DNA of 5,673 nt from Pampinifervens sp039630295 (GTDB lineage Bacteria > Aquificota > Aquificia > Aquificales > Aquificaceae): positions 1-5,673 of the forward strand of contig JBCNVH010000128.1 in the NCBI GenBank assembly GCA_039630295.1, given 5' to 3'. The notes under the pieces were generated by a model, which ran no database searches, was not told the origin of the DNA, and worked only from the letters and a program-made list of their open reading frames with translations. The position numbers were made by a program, and so were the translations under genes. Shown in pieces: positions 1 through 5,243 of the stretch. Within the stretch, counting starts at the first letter, position 1. The number at the start of each line of letters is the position of its first letter.

Positions 1-12
1 TTTATAGTATAG
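1..12 (-). promoter_or_regulatory. Possible promoter for a leftward gene beyond the window
   Basis: On the minus strand the edge reads CTATACTATAAA. Its first 11 bases (positions 12-2) are identical to the tonB promoter segment at 2384-2374. By analogy a leftward gene would start just outside the window. The gene itself is not visible, and the rest of the 46 nt after fabI shows no hairpin or coding frame. Confidence 0.35.
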
Positions 13-46
13 GGCAAAAATCCAGGGCTATGTATGGCTCTCGGAG

Positions 47-862
47 CTAAACATTCCCAAATACTTCCTTCTTTATCTCTTCCTCCCTTCCGAAGACGCC
101 CATTATGTGGTATCCGTTATCCACATGAATAACCTCACCCGTTATAGCCCTCGCCCAGTGGCTACAGAGAAAGACCGCAGTGTCACCCACCTCTTCTATG
201 GTTATAGCCCTTCCGAAGGGGTTTACCTTTGTGGTGTGTTCCATAAGAAGGTGAAAACCTGTGATGCTGTATGCAGCCAGGGTCTTTACAGGTCCTGCGG
301 AGATTGCGTTTATCCTGTGCCCATGTTTTGCTATATCGTAGGCAAGGTATCTGACGGTGCACTCAAGAGCGGACTTGGCTATGCCCATCACATTGTAGTG
401 AGGGACCACCTTCTCCGCACCGTAGTATGAAAGGGTTATGATTGAACCCTCCCTGCCTTCCATAAGGGGCAGGAGTTCACGAGTTAAGGCTATAAGAGAA
501 TAGACGGATACATCCATGGCAACCTTGAAGCCTTCTCTGGATGTGTCTATAACACCGGACTTGAACTCTTCCTTTGGTGCGAAGGCTATGGAATGGACCA
601 GAATGTGAAGGCTTCCCCAGGTCTCTGAAAGTCTTTCTCTAAGAGCCTTGATGTGTTCATCCTTTGAAACGTCACACTCAAAAACCAGAGAGGAGCCAAA
701 CTCCTGTGCTATCTCTTCAACCCTTCTCTTGAGCTTCTCATTGGCATAGGTAAAGGCAAGCTCCGCACCTTCTCTGTGAAAGGATTGAGCTATGCCGTAA
801 GCGATGCTTCTCTCGTTGGCTATGCCCGTTATGAGAGCTCTTTTGCCTTCAAGAAGTCCCAT
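47..862 (-). CDS. fabI: Enoyl-[acyl-carrier-protein] reductase (NADH), FabI
   Basis: FabI catalyses the last reduction of each elongation round of type II fatty acid synthesis, converting trans-2-enoyl-ACP to acyl-ACP with NAD(P)H in the cytosol. The 271-residue protein has the divergent SDR nucleotide-binding start (ITGIANERSIAYGIA, 11-25) and the catalytic set Tyr146, Tyr156 and Lys163, at the same positions I know for E. coli FabI (262 aa). The segment AISAGPVKTLAA (186-197) is the usual substrate-loop lead-in. Residue 93, Gly in E. coli and a triclosan-contact site, is Ala here (SIAFAP). The C-terminus has a charged tail of about ten extra residues. The start is fixed by an AGGAGG site 5 nt upstream. 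It is the last gene of the tonB-aroA'-fabI operon, 11 nt after the aldolase stop, so it is probably cotranscribed. Function is very secure. Confidence 0.97.
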   Translation of the reverse strand: MGLLEGKRALITGIANERSIAYGIAQSFHREGAELAFTYANEKLKRRVEEIAQEFGSSLVFECDVSKDEHIKALRERLSETWGSLHILVHSIAFAPKEEFKSGVIDTSREGFKVAMDVSVYSLIALTRELLPLMEGREGSIITLSYYGAEKVVPHYNVMGIAKSALECTVRYLAYDIAKHGHRINAISAGPVKTLAAYSITGFHLLMEHTTKVNPFGRAITIEEVGDTAVFLCSHWARAITGEVIHVDNGYHIMGVFGREEEIKKEVFGNV

Positions 863-867
863 ACGCG

Positions 868-874
868 CCTCCTC
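868..874 (-). promoter_or_regulatory. Ribosome binding site of fabI
   Basis: GAGGAGG lies 5 nt before the fabI ATG. Its first base is the last base of the TAG stop of the upstream aldolase gene, so ribosomes ending the aldolase sit on the fabI initiation site. This supports translational coupling and fixes the fabI start. Confidence 0.85.
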
Positions 875-1665
875 TAATCAAGGATTTTTATGGCTTCCTC
901 CACACTTTTACCCTCGTGGACTATAAGGCTCAGGGCTTTAACCATTTTGACCCTGTCCTTAGCCTGAAAGATGTTCCTGCCCACAGAGAGCCCCTTCGCA
1001 CCCGCCTGCACAGCCCCATAAACCATTTCCAGCACTTCCCTCTCTGTCTTCATCTTTGGACCCCCTGCGATGACCACAGGTATAGGACAGCCTTCCACCG
1101 CCTTTGAAAAGCTTTCCGGGTCGCCGGTGTAGGGGACCTTCACTATGTCCGCCCCGAGCTCCGCCCCCAGTCTGGCGCAGTGAGCCACCACCCTCGGCTC
1201 ATACTGGTTCATATCCTTACCCCTGCCGTAAACCATAGCCAGAAGGGGCATACCCCAATCCTCGCAGACCCTTGAGACGAAGCCGAAGTCTTGAAGCATC
1301 TCTCTCTCCCTGTCCGCACCCACGTTTACATGGATGGATACACCGTCCGCACCCAACCTTATGGCTTCCTCTACCGTGCATACGAGCACTTTGTCGTTCT
1401 TTGTGGGTGCCCAGTCGGTGGAAGCGGATAGGTGGACTATTAGACCTATGTCTCTTCCTCTACCTCTGTGACCTGCCCTTACCATCCCTTTATGTAGAAC
1501 CACTGCGTTGGCACCACCCTCCGCCACATCCTCCACCGCCTTCCTTACATCCACTATGCCCTCTATTGGTCCCGAGCTCACGCCGTGGTCCATGGGCACT
1601 ACTATGGTCTTACCCGTATCTCTGTTCAAAAGTCTCTCAAGCCGAACCTGTTTGCCTATACTCAT
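874..1665 (-). CDS. aroA': Archaeal-type class I aldolase, 2-amino-3,7-dideoxy-D-threo-hept-6-ulosonate synthase-like (AroA')
   Basis: This 263-residue TIM-barrel protein belongs to the DhnA/FbaB-type class I aldolase family. It resembles the Methanocaldococcus ADH synthase (MJ0400), which starts the alternative 3-dehydroquinate route to aromatic amino acids from a ketofructose phosphate and aspartate semialdehyde. Visible marks are PMDHG (24-28, Asp26), a GHRGRGRDIGLIVHLS block (65-80), SIHVNVG (110-116), Tyr146, the Schiff-base lysine Lys176 in DIVKVPYTGD, and phosphate-binding GGPK (201-204) and VGRNIF (228-233). By my alignment Asp26, Tyr146 and Lys176 match the catalytic Asp33, Tyr153 and Lys184 of MJ0400. 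The GHRG and HVNVG blocks fit ADH synthase better than archaeal fructose-bisphosphate aldolase, but the family is often annotated as the latter and the substrate here is unproven. The ATG follows the tonB stop by 1 nt and has a strong ribosome site. It lies between tonB and fabI in one operon. Confidence 0.88.
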   Translation of the reverse strand: MSIGKQVRLERLLNRDTGKTIVVPMDHGVSSGPIEGIVDVRKAVEDVAEGGANAVVLHKGMVRAGHRGRGRDIGLIVHLSASTDWAPTKNDKVLVCTVEEAIRLGADGVSIHVNVGADREREMLQDFGFVSRVCEDWGMPLLAMVYGRGKDMNQYEPRVVAHCARLGAELGADIVKVPYTGDPESFSKAVEGCPIPVVIAGGPKMKTEREVLEMVYGAVQAGAKGLSVGRNIFQAKDRVKMVKALSLIVHEGKSVEEAIKILD

Positions 1666-1666
1666 A

Positions 1667-2368
1667 TCAGCCTCCTTTAAACCTGAAGGTTATCACGCCA
1701 GTCTGAACTATGTTTTCCCTTATGGGTTCAAACCTTATGCCCTTTACAAACTCTAACATCTTCTGGTCCACCTGTGGAGAACCGCTTTTCTGAACTATCT
1801 GGGCTTTTGAAACAAACCCGGAGGGCTCCACCCATATCCTGACTTTGACAGGGCTCAGGGGCTCATCGGATACTATCCTTGGAATTGGTGGTAGGTGTAG
1901 GGTTGCTCTCCCAGCGCCGGACAACCCAAGACCACCCGGAGAGACAAGGGCAACCATATCGCCCAGCTCTCCAGCTTTTGTGCCTTCCTTTTCCACTTCT
2001 CTTTCCTTACCCTTTATCTTCTGCTCTATCTCTCTGAGCAGGGAGGGCTCTTCTTTTGGGATGCCTGCGGGAACCTGCACATCTCCAGCCCTTCTCTCCA
2101 CCTTCAGAGGTGAAGCTTCTGCTTTATCTGCGCCTCTTTTGACCAAGCCCTGACCTTCCCTTGACTTCTGAAGGGTCTGCTGACTTCCCCTGGTGAAGCT
2201 CACCCCTTCCACCTGCGGTGCTTCCAGAAGGTAAACCTCTAAGGGTTCTGGTTTATACCCATCCACCTTTACAGAAAGATAAAGAGAAAGAAGGGTGAAA
2301 AGGAACAGGTTGAGAATTAGGGATATGCCCAAATGTAGAAGGTTTTCTATTTTCTCTTCCTTGACCAT
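1667..2368 (-). CDS. tonB: TonB-family energy transducer protein
   Basis: TonB proteins span the inner membrane and periplasm and pass proton-motive force, gathered by ExbB/ExbD, to outer-membrane transporters. The 233-residue protein has a short charged N-terminus, one hydrophobic anchor (about 10-34), and a long charged Lys/Glu-rich linker (about 50-160) instead of the Pro-rich linker of E. coli. It ends in a TonB C-terminal domain (about 168-231: VKVRIWVEPSGFVSKAQIVQ, then a VDQKMLEFV helix, the IRFEPI strand and VITFRF). The reading frame stays open another 92 codons upstream, but that part is antisense to gpsA. The ATG at 2368 gives the normal membrane-anchor start and follows a TATAAT-like box. 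No Shine-Dalgarno site precedes it. It is the first gene of the tonB-aroA'-fabI operon. No exbB, exbD or receptor gene is in the window. A TolA-like or other envelope role is possible, since the partner is unknown. Confidence 0.88.
   Translation of the reverse strand: MVKEEKIENLLHLGISLILNLFLFTLLSLYLSVKVDGYKPEPLEVYLLEAPQVEGVSFTRGSQQTLQKSREGQGLVKRGADKAEASPLKVERRAGDVQVPAGIPKEEPSLLREIEQKIKGKEREVEKEGTKAGELGDMVALVSPGGLGLSGAGRATLHLPPIPRIVSDEPLSPVKVRIWVEPSGFVSKAQIVQKSGSPQVDQKMLEFVKGIRFEPIRENIVQTGVITFRFKGG
1671..1678 (-). promoter_or_regulatory. Ribosome binding site of the aroA'-type aldolase gene
   Basis: AAAGGAGG lies 5 nt before the aldolase ATG and entirely within the last codons of tonB (it encodes part of the Lys-Gly-Gly end). 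The tonB TGA and the aldolase ATG are 1 nt apart, so the two genes are very probably translationally coupled. Confidence 0.85.
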
Positions 2369-2384
2369 CTCTATTATAGTATAG
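2369..2384 (-). promoter_or_regulatory. Predicted -10 region for the tonB operon
   Basis: Read on the minus strand the segment is CTATACTATAATAGAG directly before the tonB ATG. It contains TATAAT (2378-2373) and an overlapping TATACT (2383-2378). Either box puts the transcription start at or within a few bases of the ATG, which implies a leaderless or nearly leaderless mRNA. A convincing -35 box is not visible. Its expected position, near 2396-2401, falls on the gpsA -10 box. Confidence 0.55.
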
Positions 2385-2395
2385 CACAGGGGTTT

Positions 2396-2410
2396 GCTTA
2401 TAATTAAGCT
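2396..2410 (+). promoter_or_regulatory. Predicted -10 region of gpsA inside an inverted repeat
   Basis: TATAAT at 2399-2404 ends 6 nt before the gpsA ATG, so the predicted transcript begins at the start codon. There is no Shine-Dalgarno site. The box lies in a perfect inverted repeat, GCTTA-TAAT-TAAGC (2396-2409), which could be an operator half-site pair or chance in AT-rich DNA. No clear -35 hexamer is seen. Its expected position overlaps the divergent tonB -10 box. Confidence 0.55.
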
Positions 2411-3391
2411 ATGGATTTTGCCCTTCTCGGTGGAGGTCGCTGGGGGTGCGCACTTGCCCGCCACCTTGGCAATCTTGGACACAGGGTTTTTCTCTTTGAC
2501 AGAAACCCTCGGGTAGTGGAGGAAGTTAACAAGGGTAGGCATCCCTATCTGGAGGGGGTGGAACTGAAGGGAATCCAGGCTACAGAAGACCTTAAGAAGG
2601 TTCTTGAATTTTCTCGGTATGTATTCCTTGCCCTTCCCGTTCAAGTCATAAGGGAGGTGCTTCAGGGCAGTGATATGGGGGACAGGGTTTTTATATCCGC
2701 TTCCAAGGGGTTGGAGGTGGGGACGCAGAAGAGGGTATCGGAGGTCCTTAGAGAGCTTAAGCCTTCTGTAGAGGTTCTGTGCCTTTCAGGACCTTCCTTT
2801 GCCAGTGAGGTTTCAAGAGGACTTCCCACTGCCCTCGTTCTGGCAGGCAACAACCTTGAGGAGATGGAAAGGATAAGAAAGTGTATAAGCTCGGAGACCT
2901 TCAGGGTATACCTTTCCACAGACCTGGTGGGTGTGGAGCTGGGCGGCGCTCTTAAAAATGTAATAGCCATAGCCTGCGGCATCTCCGATGGGCTGGGCTT
3001 TGGTGAGAACGCGAGAGCTTCTCTTATAACGAGGGGTCTTGCGGAGATGGTAAGGGTTGGAGTGGAGCTCGGGGCAAAAAAGGAAACCTTTTACGGTCTT
3101 TCAGGCGTGGGTGACCTTTTCCTGACCGCAAGCTCAAGCCAGTCAAGAAACAGGACCTTTGGCTTTCTTTTGGGTCAGGGGCTATCGGTAGAGGAGGCTC
3201 TCAGGAAGCTTAACCAGACGGTTGAAGGAATACATACTGCAAGGGCGGTCTATGAACTTTCAAAAAGAAGGAACCTTCACACTCCTCTCAGCTCTGCGGT
3301 TTACAGGGTTGTGGCTGAGGGGCATCCTCCTCAGGTCTCCGCCCTTGAGCTTCTGAAGAAACCTCCTCATAACCCCTTTGAGTTTCTGTGA
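2411..3391 (+). CDS. gpsA: Glycerol-3-phosphate dehydrogenase [NAD(P)+], GpsA
   Basis: GpsA reduces dihydroxyacetone phosphate to sn-glycerol 3-phosphate, the backbone precursor of bacterial phospholipids. The 326-residue protein has the Rossmann motif GGGRWG (7-12), SASKGLE (96-102), the SGPSFASEV block (126-134) and the active-site helix ELGGALKNVIAIACGISDG with catalytic Lys182. The GDLFLT motif (234-239), SRNRTFG (245-251) and VEGIHTA (271-277) follow. All are family signatures, and length is close to the usual 330-340. The ATG begins right before the first strand of the nucleotide fold. The gene is divergent from tonB across 42 bp. Its last 104 nt overlap antisense with the zinc-ribbon gene. 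Ester-linked glycerol 3-phosphate lipids, as made from this product, fit a bacterium despite the archaeal-type aldolase next door. Confidence 0.97.
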   Translation: MDFALLGGGRWGCALARHLGNLGHRVFLFDRNPRVVEEVNKGRHPYLEGVELKGIQATEDLKKVLEFSRYVFLALPVQVIREVLQGSDMGDRVFISASKGLEVGTQKRVSEVLRELKPSVEVLCLSGPSFASEVSRGLPTALVLAGNNLEEMERIRKCISSETFRVYLSTDLVGVELGGALKNVIAIACGISDGLGFGENARASLITRGLAEMVRVGVELGAKKETFYGLSGVGDLFLTASSSQSRNRTFGFLLGQGLSVEEALRKLNQTVEGIHTARAVYELSKRRNLHTPLSSAVYRVVAEGHPPQVSALELLKKPPHNPFEFL

Positions 3392-3497
3392 GCTCTCCAT
3401 AGAAGTAATATTCACCGCATCGCTCACACCGGTATATACCACCGCCACAGCACTCTATAACTTCCAAAACAGCCCCACACTTCGGACAGTTCTCCAT
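3288..3497 (-). CDS. Small zinc-ribbon protein of unknown function
   Basis: This 69-residue protein has paired metal-binding knuckles: CPKCG (4-8) and CERCG (24-28), with an additional Cys16-Cys17 pair between them. A small zinc ribbon binding one Zn2+ is therefore likely. The cysteine part (residues 1-35) lies in the otherwise empty stretch between gpsA and the perM-like gene. The charged tail (36-69, Glu/Pro/Gln-rich) is encoded antisense to the end of gpsA. I do not recognise the family, and such ribbons can bind nucleic acid, join protein complexes or store metal. The ATG at 3497 is the only sensible start and has no Shine-Dalgarno site. It lies 18 nt from the divergent GTG of the perM-like gene. 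The cysteine spacing argues for a real gene, but the exact C-terminus is uncertain because the tail could simply be read-through of an open antisense frame. Confidence 0.75.
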   Translation of the reverse strand: MENCPKCGAVLEVIECCGGGIYRCERCGEYYFYGELTETQRGYEEVSSEAQGRRPEEDAPQPQPCKPQS

Positions 3498-3515
3498 AGC
3501 TTATAATTTAGTCCT
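3498..3515. promoter_or_regulatory. 18-bp divergent start region of the zinc-ribbon and perM-like genes
   Basis: On the plus strand TATAAT (3502-3507) ends 8 nt before the GTG of the perM-like gene, placing its transcript start at about 3514-3516. The 10-mer GCTTATAATT (3499-3508) is identical to 2396-2405 at gpsA. On the minus strand the same bases give TAAATT (3510-3505), a weaker -10 candidate that would start the zinc-ribbon mRNA at its ATG. Neither gene has a Shine-Dalgarno site. The -35 regions would lie inside the opposite genes and are not convincing. Confidence 0.5.
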
Positions 3516-4604
3516 GTGAGAGAAAGGATTTTTCTCTACTTTCTCCTCTCCGTGACCGGCTTCTTTACCGCCCTTGCCCTTTTGATGCTCTTCCCCTTCC
3601 TCAAGCCCATACTCTGGGCGGTTATATTCTCTCTCGTCCTCTATCCTGTGCACCTCATCCTCTCTCGCAGGATAGGCAACACTTACTCCGCCTTCTTCCT
3701 TACCCTTACCGTCCTGCTCCTTGTGGTTATACCCTTCAGTCTGGTGCTCACCCTTGCCATAAGACAGTCCATAGACCTTTTCCAGCTTGCCATAAAGCTC
3801 ACTCATAACGGCTCTTACATAGAAATTCTGAACCAGACCCTCCAGCACCCTTTCATAAGGAAATTCCTCACAGAGGAGGTGGTTCAGAGGCTCGCTTCCT
3901 ACGTGCATTCGGAGGAGTTCAGAAACATACTTATCGCCGGGTTAAGAGACCTTGCCCAGAAGGGTCTCAACTTCGTAGCTTCTCTCCTTCCTGCAGTGGG
4001 TGCCTTCATATTTAAAACCTTCGTCTTTCTTCTAACGCTTTTTTTCATTCTCAGAGACGGACCGAGGTTCGTGAGGTTTGCGGAACGTTTCCTACCTATG
4101 CATGGGGAAGACATAGAGCAGGTTTTCCTGACCATATACAGAACGGTTATAGCCACCGTTTACGGTTCTATAGGTGTGGGGATAGCTCAGGGGATAGTGA
4201 GTTTTGTAGGATACAAGCTGGCAGGGCTGGACTACGCCCTACTGCTTGCCCTTAGCACCTTCATAAGTTCCTTCGTGCCACCCTTCGGTGCAGGTTTTAC
4301 ATGGTTTCCCGTAGCCCTTTACACCTTTGCCACCGAGGGCACCTATAAGGGTGCCTTTATGTTCCTGTATGGCGCTTTTGCCATCTCCACCATAGATAAC
4401 TTCGTAAGACCCCTTATAATGAAAATGGGCATAAGCATGCCCTATATAGTGCTTTTCTTTTCCATTGTAGGTGGTCTTCTTGCCTTTGGTTTTGTTGGCA
4501 TATTTCTTGGTCCTATTATCTTTACCACCCTTTTTACCCTTGCCCTCATATACGAGAAAAGGATACTGAAAGAGGTAAGCCTCACTCAAGACCATGCATC
4601 TTAA
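3516..4604 (+). CDS. AI-2E/PerM-family membrane transporter
   Basis: This 362-residue polytopic inner-membrane protein belongs to the AI-2E exporter/PerM family, whose members have been linked to autoinducer-2 export, Na+/H+ exchange or still unknown substrates. It has hydrophobic segments at about 5-30, 31-50 and 56-83, a soluble insert (about 85-150), then segments near 152-178, 211-235, 238-272, 277-292 and 308-347. Family marks are FILRDGPRFV (177-186), VPPFGAGFTWFPVALY (254-269), DNFVRPLIM (294-302) and the terminal GGLLAFGFVGIFLGPII (319-335). The start is GTG, since an in-frame TAA lies 9 nt upstream and the next Met (residue 24) would remove the first membrane segment. No Shine-Dalgarno site is present, and a TATAAT box sits 8 nt upstream. 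The 3' end overlaps the convergent HTH gene by 23 nt. The substrate cannot be read from the sequence. Confidence 0.9.
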   Translation: MRERIFLYFLLSVTGFFTALALLMLFPFLKPILWAVIFSLVLYPVHLILSRRIGNTYSAFFLTLTVLLLVVIPFSLVLTLAIRQSIDLFQLAIKLTHNGSYIEILNQTLQHPFIRKFLTEEVVQRLASYVHSEEFRNILIAGLRDLAQKGLNFVASLLPAVGAFIFKTFVFLLTLFFILRDGPRFVRFAERFLPMHGEDIEQVFLTIYRTVIATVYGSIGVGIAQGIVSFVGYKLAGLDYALLLALSTFISSFVPPFGAGFTWFPVALYTFATEGTYKGAFMFLYGAFAISTIDNFVRPLIMKMGISMPYIVLFFSIVGGLLAFGFVGIFLGPIIFTTLFTLALIYEKRILKEVSLTQDHAS

Positions 4605-5220
4605 GGTTCTCCTTCAGGCGGTGCAGGAGCTCCGCAGGGCTCTTAATGGGGTATTCGAGCTCCTGAAGCACTTCCTTTGCGGCCCTGCCCTTTATGTAAA
4701 CACCCTCAAGCCTGTCCAACAGGTTCTCCGGAGACTTTATAGGAAAGTCGGTGCCCCTGAGCCTTTTTAGCACCATGTAAGCCCAGGGTATGTCAAGGGC
4801 GTAGGCCACGCTTTCACAGTATTTCAGAAACACATTAGGTTCTTCCTGCCCTTCCTTTACCAGCTTATAGGCAAGCTTGGCAATACCGCCGGCGGTATGA
4901 ACCTTAAGTTCCTTCTTTTCCTCTTCAAGGAGCTCCTCTAACTTCTGAAGTTTTTCAAGGACTGTGGCAGGCTCCGCCCTTAAAATGTTCCTGACGGTCT
5001 GCACAGTAAGACCCACCTTCTCCGCTATCTCCTCCTCGCTCTTAAAATACTCCTCCCTCAACACAACGCAGTAGACCGCTCTCGCCAGAGAGGGAAGCCA
5101 GGTCAGCGTCCTGTAATCCGCCAGCCCTGAAAGACCGCCGAGAATGTCAACAGACTTGAGAAAGACCCTCATGACAAGGGGTTCCAGCTCCTTTTCCATA
5201 GGCTCTGCAATGATTACCAT
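4582..5220 (-). CDS. Predicted helix-turn-helix regulatory protein with coiled coil and twin C-terminal motif
   Basis: I do not recognise this 212-residue protein with confidence. A helix-turn-helix is visible at about 57-81 (EEEIAEKVGLTVQTVRNILR), preceded by a hydrophobic helical region (LPSLARAVYCVVLREEYF, 42-59). A charged Lys/Glu-rich helix (85-107) looks like a coiled coil. Near the C-terminus a motif occurs twice, FPIKSPENLLDRL (159-171) and YPIKSPAELLHRL (190-202). The HTH resembles those of a family of probable regulators found near KaiC-like proteins, but that is only a resemblance from memory. There is no signal peptide or membrane segment. The frame is open 31 codons further upstream, but those codons lie in the tRNA. 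The ATG at 5220 has a GAGGAGG site 9 nt upstream. It follows the tRNA by 23 nt and probably shares its transcript. The end overlaps the perM-like gene by 23 nt. Confidence 0.8.
   Translation of the reverse strand: MVIIAEPMEKELEPLVMRVFLKSVDILGGLSGLADYRTLTWLPSLARAVYCVVLREEYFKSEEEIAEKVGLTVQTVRNILRAEPATVLEKLQKLEELLEEEKKELKVHTAGGIAKLAYKLVKEGQEEPNVFLKYCESVAYALDIPWAYMVLKRLRGTDFPIKSPENLLDRLEGVYIKGRAAKEVLQELEYPIKSPAELLHRLKENLKMHGLE
4883..4898. repeat. Perfect 16-bp palindrome inside the HTH gene
   Basis: ATACCGCCGGCGGTAT equals its own reverse complement. It encodes part of the HTAGGIA segment just after the predicted coiled coil. It has no T-run and so is not a terminator. It could be a binding site or coincidence. 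Confidence 0.5.
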
Positions 5221-5229
5221 CAGGAACTT

Positions 5230-5236
5230 CCTCCTC
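5230..5236 (-). promoter_or_regulatory. Ribosome binding site of the HTH gene
   Basis: GAGGAGG stands 9 nt before the ATG at 5220, between that ATG and the 3' end of the tRNA. It decides the start in favour of 5220 and against the upstream frame that would run through the tRNA. Confidence 0.8.
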
Positions 5237-5243
5237 TTTAAAA

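Noticed and set aside
13..46. T-run after fabI as a terminator
   Set aside because: The minus-strand T-run (20-16) is not preceded by a stable GC stem.
107..430. Open plus-strand frame opposite fabI
   Set aside because: Antisense to conserved FabI codons; the translation shows no domain.
1272..1756. Open plus-strand frames opposite the aldolase and the end of tonB
   Set aside because: They are Pro/Leu/Ser-rich, low-complexity translations antisense to clearly conserved genes and have no ribosome site.
1845..2153. Open plus-strand frame opposite the TonB linker
   Set aside because: Antisense to the charged linker, Ser/Pro-rich by composition, no motif.
2369..2644. N-terminal extension of the TonB frame up to 2644
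   Set aside because: It lies antisense to the well-conserved start of gpsA, crosses the predicted promoter gap, and would place about 90 unrelated residues before the membrane anchor.
2662..2982. Open minus-strand frame within gpsA
   Set aside because: Antisense to conserved GpsA motifs, with no start signal or recognisable domain.
3260..3448. Second minus-strand frame overlapping the zinc-ribbon gene
   Set aside because: It lacks the cysteine motifs and is out of frame with the supported zinc-ribbon gene.
3501..4595. Three open minus-strand frames opposite the perM-like gene
   Set aside because: Gly/Lys/Glu-rich translations of the complement of membrane-segment codons; no motif and no start signals.
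4605..4635. Weak hairpin (CTCCT...AGGAG) after the perM-like gene as a terminator
   Set aside because: Only five base pairs, an 11-nt loop, no following T-run, and it is inside the coding region of the HTH gene.
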